Of a stretch of 64,000 nt of DNA, positions 39,377 through 51,187 are shown piece after piece (position 1 is the stretch's first letter; each line of letters starts with the position of its first letter). The notes beneath the pieces are model-generated. The model ran no database searches, was not told the origin of the DNA, and was given only the letters and a program-made list of their open reading frames with translations. This DNA is from Camarhynchus parvulus (lineage: Eukaryota; Chordata; Aves; Passeriformes; Thraupidae), in the NCBI RefSeq assembly GCF_901933205.1, contig NC_044601.1:31720352-31784351 (forward strand), in the 5' to 3' direction. The position numbers and the translations under genes are program-made.

Positions 39377-39959
39377 TCACAGTTTATCCTCATCCATCAA
39401 GCAAGCCCCTCACAGCCACTTGCTCACTCCCCCACAAGCTGAATCAGGGAGAGAATTGGAAGAGTAAAAGGAAGAAAGCCCATGGGTTGAGATAAAGACA
39501 GTTTAATAAGAAAAGCAAAAGCCATGTAGAGAAGCAAAGCAAAACAAGGAATTAATCACCCCTTCCCATGACCAGACAGGCATTCAGCCTTCCTGAGGAG
39601 AGCAGGGCCCCATCACATGCAGGTAACTTGGAAAGACAAACACCATCACTCCAAACGACCCCCCTCTTTCTCCTTCCCCCCCCTTTTATAACCGAGCATG
39701 ATGCCATATGTTCAGGAATATCCCTTTGGTCAGCTGAGGGTCACCTGTCCTAGTTCCTCACAGCCTTCCATGCACCCCGAATGTCCTTGACAGCATGGCA
39801 GTGCAAAAAGCAGAAAAGGCCTTGGCTCTGTGCAAGCCCTGCTCAGCAATAACAAAAACATCTCTCCATTATCAACCCTGTGTTCAGTACAAATCCAAAA
39901 CAAGCTCCATACCAGACACCATGAAGAAAATTAACTCTACCCTGGCCAAAATTAGCACA
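39377..39959 (-). mobile_element. Endogenous retroviral LTR, minus orientation
   Basis: On the minus strand it begins TGTGCTAATTTTGGCCAGGG, the start typical of a common avian LTR family. A TATAAAAG box lies at 39690-39683 and an ATTAAA polyadenylation signal at 39507-39502. It then runs through a U5-like part with a GTGGGGGAGTGAGCAAGTGG block to a degraded end near 39377. It is about 580 bases long. The small plus-strand open frames inside it are not genes. Confidence 0.8.
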
Positions 39960-42900
39960 GACATATTTTTTGCATAGACATGGCAGAAGTAAGGTACCTC
40001 AGTTGTACTCTTACAAAAACAAAACTAAAATTAGAACTCCTTAATGTCCAGCTGGGTCACCTTCTCCTGCTTATCAGGCTGCATTAGGATTTATTAAACA
40101 TAGGTTACATTACAATCTCTACCACCTTTTCAGCAGCTGCTGCTTCTGTGGCTTCTTTATCTGCTGGGCTTTTCTAGCATTTCTGGTGCCAAGCCTGAAC
40201 TGCTAGGCCCAACAGCATCTATTAAATCTGGTTCAACTCTGCACACACTTATTGGACATTAGGGTGTTGGATTAACTGGAAGTTGTGGTGTAATGTAACA
40301 AATTTTCTGGTACTGTTACGACCATTAACATTTACTTTAATATTAGACACAGACACCACTTCTTAACAAGTGGTACATTATAAGTGCACTAGCCTCACTA
40401 ATGAATTACGGACCTTAACTAAATTATTAACCATGAGATATCCTCAGCCCTTCTGAGGATCTTGATACCATTCTGCTGTTGATTTATGATGCAATTTACC
40501 TCTATTCCTGGTATATACCATGGGTGGAATCCCAGTGAAATGAAATGACAGATGGACTTCCCTCAGTCCAGTAGGTTACTGGACATATTTATTTTAGAAC
40601 TTTTCCATTTTGTACTTAACTAGATATCGAAATTAAATACCTAAATAATTTCATTCAGCTGGGTAAAATACTTCTACTTGAACAGATGAAATGTGAATAA
40701 ACTTACTGCCCTGGGAAATTGTAGCACCTATATGAACACCAAATCCTCTGAATATAGTATTTTCTGTAAGTAGCAATGAAGGTAATAATTATGGTTTTTA
40801 TCATGCCTTTTTCTGGATCTTGCTTTTCATACAGGACTGGACATAACACCAATGTAGTATAAAGAATCCATATTATATAGAAACTCCAACTAGAAATCTC
40901 CAAAATACATAATGATTAAGAATTTCTTCATTATTGTCTGGAACACTTCCTGATCCAGACTGCCTATAAAAAGCTCTGTAAAAAATTTTGTTTTGCTGCC
41001 TATTAAGAGACTGGTAAGCCACTGCTATCACAATTGTATGGGCAATACTATCTAATAATCCTTTCCAAGACTTAGCATAGTAATGTCCTGAAGTATCACC
41101 AGAGATAGCTCTAGTGTCTGTCACAAAGATTCTGGTAAAGACTGTCCAATGCCCTGACTGCTCAAGAAAAATTACATTAGTTTTCTTTTCCATGACATCT
41201 GTAGCATCTCAGTTACTGACTAGTTCCAAGTAATTGTCTACTCTTGGGGCTGTTTGAGTGTTTCATGATGAGGGGTTTTTGTTATCCTTGGATAAACACA
41301 CTAAAACTCAGAACTGACTTTTGGCTTGCAAACTAAAAGCTGGCTTCAGAAAGGACAAATGTGTTTTTGGCTTAAGTTCAGGTCAACAGTATCCCTTGGT
41401 GAGACTCTAGAAGCACTAGGGGAGTTTCAAACTGATAAATAAGCCAAACACACAAGTTGCTTTTGATCAATGAGATTACAGGGAGAAAGCAAGATATCAC
41501 TTCATTTGTTCTCAATTCTTTGTGCACTGACAAATTTTTTGTTTATAAACTTGCTATCAAACATTCCTTCTATGACAACACATAGAACAGAATTCAGAAC
41601 AAAAAAATACAGAATTTTTTTCTCATGTTTTATGTTTTGTGGCAGAATACTGTGCCTATGCCAGTGATTGCTTGCTACCTCGCAATAAATGGGAATAGAG
41701 TGCAAACTCTAGCCATTGATTCTAATTGAACAAAAGGGATTATAATCATAGTCTAACGTGCAAAGATAAATCTAACTTGGATTAATTTATTTAAATTATT
41801 TATAGACTAAGAACAATCTCCTGGGTCCTGCTTTCAAGACAGTTTGTGATGGCAATAAAATAGTGGTGTGTGTATCTATTACTCAGCTTTGTATTGCAAT
41901 TGACTAGATACGACAAAAATTGTCAGCTTGTCTCTTTTGGTAAGGGCATGTCTGCAAACAAGTTTGTGGGAATAAAAATAAGAAGAATTAGCCTTGCAAA
42001 ACTCATCAGAAAAGCTAATGACTTTGTCCTATCTTCTATTCTATTAGGGAGTTGTAACTGGGGATTCTGACCCAGAGCTTTCAACTGAGAGGATTATACG
42101 GATTTTTAGGAAAAGTTTCTCAGAAAGGAACGTATTTAATGTTCAGCTTTCATTTAATTTCCCTATGTAATACAAAGGTTCTGTTTCCATTTTAATTTTG
42201 TTATTTTTGTTTTAATTTTTATCTTAATTTCATTGGGTCCCATGTGACTCAAAGACAGCTTCCCTCCGAAGACAGGTACCATGGTAGGTAAGAATATCTT
42301 CAGCATTCCAGTTAGAATTGACTGTTTATTCATGAGAAATGGAACCAAAGCCCTTTTTAATGAAAGGTTCTCCACAGTTTAAGATCCCAGATGAGTCTAT
42401 TGTAGTCTTTTGTGACTATGCTTATCAGTATATATGGAATCCTTAAGGAATGTATCTTTTTCACAAAAGGGTCTCCAATTTGATTGTGCTAAAACATAAT
42501 CATTATTACGATAACCCTGGCAGAACTAATGAAGACTGACATATTTCCTTCTCTCTGATCCCTGACATGCCTTGTATTCAGGGTACAAATGATCAATATC
42601 TTGGTTTTGTTATGCTATAATGAAACCAAAGCACCTAGTCTTTTGACAAAATTTTCAAGTTTAATACTGGAGGACTTTCCAGTCCTTTCCCTAGGGAGTT
42701 TACAGGACTATGTGCATGCAAACCTACTGCTGCATGAGCAGGTTTCTGACTAAGTATATTTCCCAATTCTACATACCTGGTTTTGGAGCAAATTCTGTTG
42801 TCCAGTGTGTTTTACTCAACTTTCATTTATTTGACACTTGTACTATTAGATCTTCTTGCCTTGGTCATTACTACAATTTCTGTCTTTGTTTTTTACTTTA

Positions 42901-43932
42901 ATGACTGTTTCTTTGTTTTTCTTTCTGTTCTCATATTCACTTTCCATAATGTCCAGGTAGACAAATTTCCCTACACACTCAAAGGTAAAGATCTTATTTC
43001 TTCCTCTGGAGTGAATAGCTAGATCCTGTTTTTCTTTATGCGTCTGTCTGGTCCAGATGCCTTTCACAATCACTCACTAAGACCTACCAGAAGTATTTTA
43101 TTTGGGGGTGTGCCTGAGGGAAAATACTCATGTTGTCAGTGGATTTTAAATTGTTCCTGGTCTCCTTGTTTTTGTTGAACATGATCTAACACAAGCTTCA
43201 AATACATGTCCAGAACAAAACTGGACATTGAGTTCACTCTTAACTTTCATGGCACAAATTCAACCTGTTATGATTGGTGGGAAAAATGGCAATTCAGGCA
43301 ATTATCTTTCTGTGCAATTAAGCCATGCCTCTAGATTGTTCCTGGGACCTCAGAGCTGGAAACCTCTCTTTGTACTGAGAAAAAACCAAATTTTTTTGTA
43401 TGCCTCTTCTCAGACTAAGGACAAACACATTATGCTTACTACAGATTTGGTATTCTTGATTGAATGAAAACTGAATCTTTCTAAACATACCTTCTTGTCA
43501 CCTGAAGTTGAAAAACATGAGTTTTGTCACCAAACAGAAAGTAAAACCACTTCATGAATTAAAACAACTTTGGCATGGAAAATCAAGATTATGAATCACC
43601 AAGGTAAAATAATTTCAAATCCAACTTTCTCCTACGTAATCAGTTTTGTAAAGATACCAACAAGTGACAGAATTCTGGTATATGGTACATACTGGTGTAT
43701 GAAAATGCCTGATCAAGGTGCAACCCATTCTCGTCACTTGTTATTATAAAACTAAACTTTTAATTTCAGAAAACTGTCAAGAAATATGATGCAATATTAG
43801 CTTCCAGGTGATAGCAGTGAATGAAAAGAACGATACCTGCAAGTGAAGGGATACGGAAGATTTTCCAGAACAGAAATGCAATTAATTGGTCACTGAGATA
43901 ACATATAGAGTCTGTTTCATAAACCCATAATG
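39960..43932. other. Intergenic; mostly unexplained, possible retroviral debris at 40.7-41.2 kb
   Basis: Adjoins the 5' edge of the minus-strand LTR. I see no purine tract typical of the edge of a 3' LTR directly next to it. Beyond 41.2 kb it is AT-rich with no recognised content. Confidence 0.5.
40703..41193 (-). other. Two adjoining minus-strand open frames, unrecognised
   Basis: The frame at 40873-41193 (106 codons) and the overlapping frame at 40703-40903 (66 codons) form the best unexplained reading-frame pair in the intergenic part. The longer one starts MEKKTNVIFLEQSGHWTVF and includes SGHYYAKSWKGLLDSIAH, then a hydrophobic Ile/Val/Ala stretch. The composition looks protein-like rather than random. 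It lies upstream, on the same strand, of the LTR at 39377-39959, so a decayed retroviral internal region is the likeliest idea. I do not recognise the family, and there is no second LTR to the right. Confidence 0.25.
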
Positions 43933-44021
43933 TCATAGAATCATAGTCATAAAACCACAGAATGGGATGGGTTGGAAGGGACCTTACAATCATCTATTTT
44001 CAACTCCCTGCCATAGAAAGG
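43933..44021 (-). mobile_element. CR1 LINE tail, left part (interrupted by an LTR)
   Basis: The plus strand shows the CR1 tail in reverse complement: CATAGAATCATAG, then GGGTTGGAAGGGACCTTACA and AACTCCCTGCCATAG. It stops where the LTR begins and appears to resume after it. Confidence 0.8.
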
Positions 44022-44466
44022 TGTGGATGCTGGTGGGCAACATGGAAAGAATTCACAATACTCCCCTGGAGGAAAAACCCCTCAAAGGATAAGCACCTCC
44101 TTAGGGTAAGGAAAAAAGCTTCTCCCAGCATGCCTCACTGTGCCATGCAGATTAAATGTATCCCATTGGCCCTTCCCCCTTGCTCCACCCCTGTGCCCTC
44201 ATCCCATTGGCCCTGGTGTTTTGCCCCACCCCTCATAATCCATACAAAAACCTCCTGCTTTCCCTGCGTGAGAGTGGCTTTTTGTCTCTGGGCCGCGTTG
44301 AGGAAAAAGCTCAATAAAGCTCTCCTTGGAACCCCATAGGAAGACCCTGTCTCTCCTTCTACATCTCCTGGATCACAGAAGAGCTGAAATCACCTGTGCC
44401 TGTGAGGTGCCTTTTTCAAGATGCTTCTACAGGAAGGTCATGGCACTCTGAACACTGCCCGCCGTG
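44022..44466 (+). mobile_element. Solo LTR of an endogenous retrovirus, inserted in a CR1 tail
   Basis: About 445 bases beginning TGTGGATG and ending near GTGACA. U3 has two tandem promoter blocks (44161-44201 and 44202-44242), each with an inverted CCAAT box (CCCATTGG) and a CACCC box. A polyadenylation signal AATAAA lies at 44313-44318. A T/C-rich U5-like stretch follows. CR1 sequence flanks both sides. No clear target-site duplication was seen, so the exact ends are uncertain by several bases. No coding body is attached. Confidence 0.72.
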
Positions 44467-44500
44467 ACACAAAGAGACTAGACCAGGTTTGACTACGTTT
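44467..44500 (-). mobile_element. CR1 LINE tail, right part
   Basis: ACTAGACCAGGTTTGA continues the CR1 sequence left off at 44021 (CR1 normally has a 'cactagaccaggttg' block just after 'ccatgggcagg'). This supports one CR1 copy split by the LTR. Confidence 0.6.
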
Positions 44501-44522
44501 GACCCACTGTATATAAAAAAGC

Positions 44523-44539
44523 AAATAAATAAATAAATA
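44523..44539. repeat. (AAAT)n microsatellite
   Basis: About four AAAT units just after the split CR1 tail. Confidence 0.9.
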
Positions 44540-45960
44540 GCTCAGAAGACACTAGTAATCTTCCTAGATGTCCAAGTACGTAAAAGTTTGGAACTGCAAT
44601 ATGGGCACAAAACCAATTTTGTTCAGAGACTCAGTCTCAGACCTCTTTGGTTTTTTGTTTGTTTAATCAAACTTTTTCTTCCCCCTCATTCACTCAGAAC
44701 CACTTTCCTAATTTTTATCCCATGAATTGTCTGGGCTTTTGGATAGTGAAAATCAGTGCTTGATCCCTCAGCTCCACAGCTATTGAAGCTAATGAAAAAG
44801 CCTACTATCTGCTTGAAGAAGTATTCTTTAACACTAGAGGGCTAGTAAGTTTTCATTCTATCTGCTATTTTATTTCTAGCTATTACTAAGAATCTAATTT
44901 TCCATTTTAGTTCTATGGCTTCCAGACTCCTAAATTTGTTTTGATTTTGGGTTTGCCTTCATGTTTTTGCTGTGGTTTAATCTTTACAAATTCCACTAGG
45001 CTTGACAGCTTCCATAAGTTCCATAAATTGCATTGTCCCCAAAAGAAAAAATACTCTATTGTTTTTTCTGATACATTGATTTTCCATAGTTTTTTAAGAT
45101 ACCCTTTGGCTGTTTTGTTTCTATGCTTAACGTTATGCATTCTCTCTCTGTATTTTTTAGAAACTCCCATGTGGAGCTAAGTTACTGTAATTAGTAGTTT
45201 TGATGTCATATTGTGGCATCTTCTGTATTTTTCTTCTTTTATTATTGTATTTATTCTTTCTTTTGTATTTTTTCTTTCCTCCAGACTGTTGTACTTGTCC
45301 ATATTTTGGAGAGTAAGAGAGAGGTACTGTGATCTTACTCTGTTATCATTTGATGCCATGTTCCCATTCAATTAATTCAGAAATATATCTACCATAAAAA
45401 CAGTGACTTGTTTCTGACTGTCCAGCACTTTTACTTTCATATGCAGCTGTAAGTTTGAAACTACACAATTTATTTTTGCTATTCAATACACACCCACAAT
45501 GTATCCCTGTGCTGTGGAGACTGTAGCTCTACCCATGAACCAAAGACATTAAAGGATAGCAATACCTAATTCTGTCTTAAATGCTTACTTTAATCCCTTT
45601 GGTGGAGGATGCTGCAATGGAGAGCATGAAGGTTTTTCTGAGTAGTTTCTAAGAAGTGCAAAGGAGAAATGAAACTGCTCAGTAGCCTAACTAAGCCATG
45701 GCTGAGACCAGCCCCTTTCATCATGAGGGGGAGAGACAGAAAATTAGAAGGACATAGAGGAAAATATAAATGTGAAAGAGAACAAAAGGATGGTGATGAT
45801 GATAAGTTTTACAACCACCCCTAGAGATCCTGAGAAGCTGACCCCTCCAGCAAACATTTCACTTCCCTCCAGACGGTGGCTCATGAAAATATGCCTGCAC
45901 TCTGTTGGCATGTTTATTTTCTATTCTTGATTGCATAATCCTGAGGTTGGGAAAACCAGA

Positions 45961-46095
45961 ATAATAGATGCCAATGAAATTCAGTTTGAGTTCCTTTCAC
46001 ATGAGTGTCATTAACTATTGCTAAACACAAATAATAGATGCCCATGAAATTCAGTTTGAGTTCCTTTCACATGAGTGTCATTAACAATTGCTAAA
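45961..46095. repeat. 70-base tandem duplication, two copies
   Basis: ATAATAGATGCC... at 45961 repeats from 46031 (ATAATAGATGCCC...). The compared 65 bases differ at about two positions. Confidence 0.97.
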
Positions 46096-46461
46096 AAAGG
46101 TAATGCTAGTAGTAACTGTGATATTTTTCCAGGTGGATATTTGGTGAGATCATTATACTTGCCTGCAGTTAGACTAGATAAGGTGAGATCATTAGAGAAA
46201 TAGGTGAATAATTTTTTTGATACTAAATTTTATGCTCTCTCTGTGGAACTATTATGCTCTTTTTATTTAAAAGTTTAGTCTATGGTTTCATCTTTCTTGA
46301 AATTCATTCTGGTTTTTTGTTGCCTATTAAACAGAGAGAGATTTACTAGGGCTATAGTACCTACCGTTTCTGTGAGCAATTGAAATTGAAGGCCCTTTGG
46401 AGCAATCAGGACTTCAAGATCTCACAGGTCAATAGAAAGCCCATGTGGACAGCCATCACTC

Positions 46462-46489
46462 ATTCTGTAGTCACTTATGACTACAGAAT
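46462..46489. repeat. Perfect hairpin, 12-base arms, 4-base loop
   Basis: ATTCTGTAGTCA (46462-46473), loop CTTA, TGACTACAGAAT (46478-46489). Confidence 0.97.
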
Positions 46490-47345
46490 CTGCTGAGGAG
46501 ATTCACCATAATGCTTCCTAATGCTGAAACTGAAAACCACAGGAAATCATACAGAGGCAGAGTACACTCTCAAATACAAATTATGGAAGTTTATATACAA
46601 TTAATTCCAGCTAATACCTAGAATCACTCAGAGATACTACAAAGCCCTACTTATGTTTCTTAATTTGACTGCAGTAGCAAAATAGGGAAAATCAAAGAGC
46701 TCTCTGTGTGCTACATTTCTTCTCCTCACTGCCTTGTTTCCACTGGTCTTTTGAATATATTAAAATCTACCACATTTCTGTATATCTTTGCTTTTGTATA
46801 GTGTTTATTCTAGAAGAAGAAATGGTATATTGTCCTGGAATACAATGTACCAATACTGACTTACATCACTCAGTCATTTTGGAACACATTTCCTATGAAA
46901 TAATACAAGATAAGTACATTACATAGCTATTTCTTATGCTTACAAAGGTTTTAAAGTCATGAGAGTTTTCTTGTCTGGGATCAGGACCAAACTCTACATC
47001 AACAAGTTTCCATAAGGGTTGCTGGATGCCTTCTTGTACATCCTAAATACTTGTGCTTTTTAATATCCAAGGAAACAAAATATTTTAGAACAATTTTCCT
47101 TCAAATGTGCTGTTGAAGAAAAGCATGAGAAAACACTGAAAAGAAACTGAACTATGGTTGTTCAACTCCTGTTGAACAAAATCGTTCATCAAGTCCAACA
47201 GTAGTAGAAAGTAAATGAAAACGTGACCTAAATCAGCAGCAGAAAAAAGCATAGACATTAAGGATGTAAGAAATGCTTCTGCCAGATTTTTGGCATAGTT
47301 TTTCCCTTATATTATATGTCTAAAATACTGTAGGTACATTCTCAA

Positions 47346-47363
47346 AATAATAATAATAATAAT
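47346..47363. repeat. (AAT)6 microsatellite
   Basis: Six perfect AAT units. Confidence 0.95.
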
Positions 47364-48940
47364 AAAACTGTAGTAGACATTAAAGCTGTTCTTCTTGAAG
47401 AAGCAATAGAAGTTTAATAGAAACCATCTGTTAAGATGCTTAGACTCAAGAGGCCATTGTTTCAGCTGGTTATTTTTGATCTTTTTCTGTGATATTTTTA
47501 ACAACAAATTCTTTGCAAAAATACTCTATTTAAATAATTTCTAAATTAGAATGTCTGTATTTTTCCATTTTTAAAAGGGGAATTCAATCATGCTGTCCTT
47601 TCATTTACCGTTAACTGCTTATATGCTCTCTTATTCATTGGAATAAGCTCTTCCTGGAACCATTTGATATGTTGCATTCAATGAAGTTTTACAGTAAAGT
47701 TTACTTGTAAGTAGAGCGTAGGAAGCGGAAGCCTGTCACTAATATATTGTAATAGTCAGGGTTTTTCCTCTGATTTTTAACACTTAGTTCTATCTTCTGC
47801 TCACTATATGGGAGGGAGATTCAGGCAGTAGTCAGTAATGAGATAAACTAAAAGCAAAAGCACTAATAAGGAAACTTTTTTTTCTCTCTGTGAGAAGACA
47901 CTTATTTAGAGGCCACCTCTGTGCATAGCACTGCAGCGCAGCATACGGTCCTTTGAAACAAACCTTAACTGGCTCTGCCAGCAGGACAGTTTAGTGGCTA
48001 GAACATTTAGCATCGTAAAATGTCAGAACATTTTCTTGCCTCACACAGGTTTTGCAGTGAGGCTGCTTCACACAAGAGAATTTAGTGCTGCCTTGACTGC
48101 TAGCAAAGCCAGGGCCTGCTAATGCAAAGCAGACGCTGAGAGGTTGCAGCAGTACAGCTGTATGGAGGCAGCAATTCGAACAGTGGATAAGAAGTAGACT
48201 TTTCAAGGAATGAACTGAAGAAATGCAAAAAGACAATTTGACTCTAATTTATGGACCTAAATGAGAAAAGGAGTTGAATTCTTGACCGGCTTAAAGCACA
48301 TGATTAAAAATCATAACTTTATCAGAGCTCATATGCTTTGTCTGGTTCTACCCTAAAAGCAATGAACGTTTTACCTAACACCATATCAGGCTTTTCACTG
48401 CATTTCTTATGCAAAAGCATGTTCTGTATTTATATCTAGGCTTGAAAATGCAAAAGAAATTTTGTATCTTTTTATAAAACATTATCTTGCATTCTTGAGT
48501 CTGTAACAGACCTACCATTTCAAGATACAACTCTTAAGACCAGACTTTAATTTGATCAAAAAAAAAATTTTCAAAGCAAAACCTAATGTTTTACAGATCA
48601 TTAGCAACCTAGATGTTGTGGTCAGGACAACATGCAACATATGACGCTATTTCAAGTTCAAGTCAAATTATCATAATTCTGTGTAGTGTTACGGAAATTA
48701 CACATGCTAGCTACCATAAAAAGGTTCAATACCAGGTTTCCACTGAATCAATAAGCTGAAAGTTGTTTTTATTAATAAATTGAGTTGTTGAAGCTCGACC
48801 TGGGTGCTTTTGATGACAGACTTCGAACAAAGAAATTACTGGGCAGTTATGCTTAGCATCTGAGCTCCCCATCCCATCCTCAAGGGATAGGTTGGACCCA
48901 CAATAATATTAGGATCTCCTTGGTTTTCTACTGGTTTGAT

Positions 48941-48986
48941 TTGTTGTTGCTGTTGTGTTGTTGCTGTTGTTGTTGTTGTGTTGTTT
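48941..48986. repeat. (TTG)n / TTGCTG imperfect repeat
   Basis: A TTG-based tract with TTGCTG and GTGTTG interruptions, followed by a T-rich run. Confidence 0.93.
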
Positions 48987-51100
48987 TTTGGGGTTTTTTT
49001 ACTAAGAGGTTGTTAAGTGGTCATCTTCTTATAAGGCGCCGCATCGTGTTAAGTCTGCTTCGGCTGCTCCTGCGGTTAGCAACGTTTGGCATGTTGAAAT
49101 CTGATTGCTGTGGATCATATGCCACAATCTACAGGCTCTGTCTGCTCTAGCTATTACTATTGTTTAAGCTGCTAGCTCCAAGTTCCGAATAACTTTGTCT
49201 ACAACAGCAGGTAGACTGCATATTCTTTTAAAGCTCACTTGAGTAAATATGTAGCTGCAGAGCTCCCTCTAGCAGAGTTCAGTTATTCTCAGACATTTTA
49301 TCCAGCCTGTCCTCTGAAGTGGTTCTATGACTGCTTTTCTCCTTGTTTTCTTAAAACACATTGCTTCACACACATTTTTTTTTTTTTGAAATTAAGTCAA
49401 GATATTCTGGAAATATTTTTAAAGATATTTATACAATGCAGGAATATTATTTTCATTTCAGACAAAAAGGTTAAGAAAAAACACTTTATCTTGAAAAGAT
49501 GCCTGTAAAGGGCTTTGAAATATGCAGTCACTTGTACCCTTCTGTGAACACATCAAGTGTGCTTTAAAGAGACAACTATGTTACCACCAAAAAAGACAGA
49601 TCATTCTTTTTCACTGTATATAAAATTGGAAATGCTTCTTAAGAATTTTGTAATTGATAAATTGGGAAGGTGTCTCAACTAAAGATAACTGAATTCAGTA
49701 TTTCTATGAAAGTTATTTTTATACAAAATAGATTTAATTGAACTTTCTCTTTTTACTGAATTGAAAATGCGTTTATCTCACTGGGAAACTTGACTGTAAA
49801 ACTTCTTAACTGATGGCATTTCCTTTCTTAAAGGGGGTTTTTACTTATCTTAATTTTACATATTCTCCTTATGATTTGTATTGATTAAAATATATTTTAT
49901 ATGATGCAGCATATTTTCTTACAATCACCATTTGCTTGCTGCTTTATTTATTTTTCTTAAATAAATTGTGTAAATATCTAATGAAATCTTTTCTTGAAGA
50001 CATAGAAAAAGATCAAGAAAAAATTAACAGGTTAATAAAAGTTATCAAGATGACTTTCAACCAATGTGACCCTGAATCTTTGAGGAACAGAAACTGAGCA
50101 ATGTCTTTAATACATGACTGTCTCCACTGAGCTATTAAAACACACAACGTATATCTGCATACTCAGTAAAACAAAAGGAGATAATTTTTTTCAAGGTCAA
50201 GCTCCAAGACATCTAGAACTTTATTATCTACTGCAGATCTTCTACGATGGGCATACGTATTTGTCTAGAAACAATTATTATTCTTAAATAAGAGAAATTT
50301 TTATTCTTAAATTAGCAATTATTATTCTTAAATTAGACAAACTACTGATGGATATTAGGAATATAAACAATGCAACCTACTGATTGATGCTAGGAATTTT
50401 AAATTAATAATTTGGAAGTTGGAAGTGAGAATAATTTCTCTAAAGAGAAACTTTACTTTAGAAAAGAACATGTAGAAGTTTGAAATAATGTCCAAAATGC
50501 CTTAAAATAGTATGCCATTTGCAAAGCTCTGTAGTTTACTAAAGCAGGAGGAAAACTTCAGCAGCCCTCAAGCTGAAGGCTGGTATGCTAGAGAGTCACC
50601 ACAGAAACCTTGCAGTACTCATAACTTTTAAATGGAAAAGGATGTGTCTCTCTTTTTTCCTTTTTCTTCCCTTCATTTTCCCCCCCTTTCTTTATATTTT
50701 TAGTTGTCTCCTCATTCATTTATCACTTCTGCTTGTATTTGTGAATCACACTTCTTATCAGAATAGCCACTTGATTTTGTATAGTGGAAAGTATTTTAAA
50801 AAAGAAGAGTAAGCTGGGAAAAATTATGATGTGTTAAGATGGGCAAGATGACACTCCACTGCCAGCCATATCTCAGCTGCAAATTTGTGCTTTGCTTGTT
50901 CAACAAGTGCAGCTGACTCTCTGTGGACTAAGTACTTAACAGTTTAGTGCAGTATGTTCTGCAGTGCCTAAAAGTAGGGGAAGATTTTGGCCTCTAAGTA
51001 ATTTCCTTTTCTGAATGAAGCAGTGGTCATTCTCATTAGCTCTTTCATTGGCCAAAATGGAGAAGAGGAGGAGCAACTTGTTGATTTAGGGCATTTCCAC

Positions 51101-51187
51101 TACTGATAGTGGATAGCCATTTCATAGGTCAGGAGGGACAGTTACTGATAGTGGATAGCCATTTCATAGGTCAGGAGGGACAGTTAC
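51101..51187. repeat. Perfect 42-base tandem duplication
   Basis: TACTGATAGTGGATAGCC... at 51101-51142 repeats identically at 51143-51184. Confidence 0.98.

Noticed and set aside
43962..44339. 125-codon plus-strand frame
   Set aside because: It starts in the CR1 tail and runs through the LTR, so it is not a gene.
48920..49150. Frame with a poly-cysteine run
   Set aside because: The run is the TTG/TGC microsatellite read in one frame.
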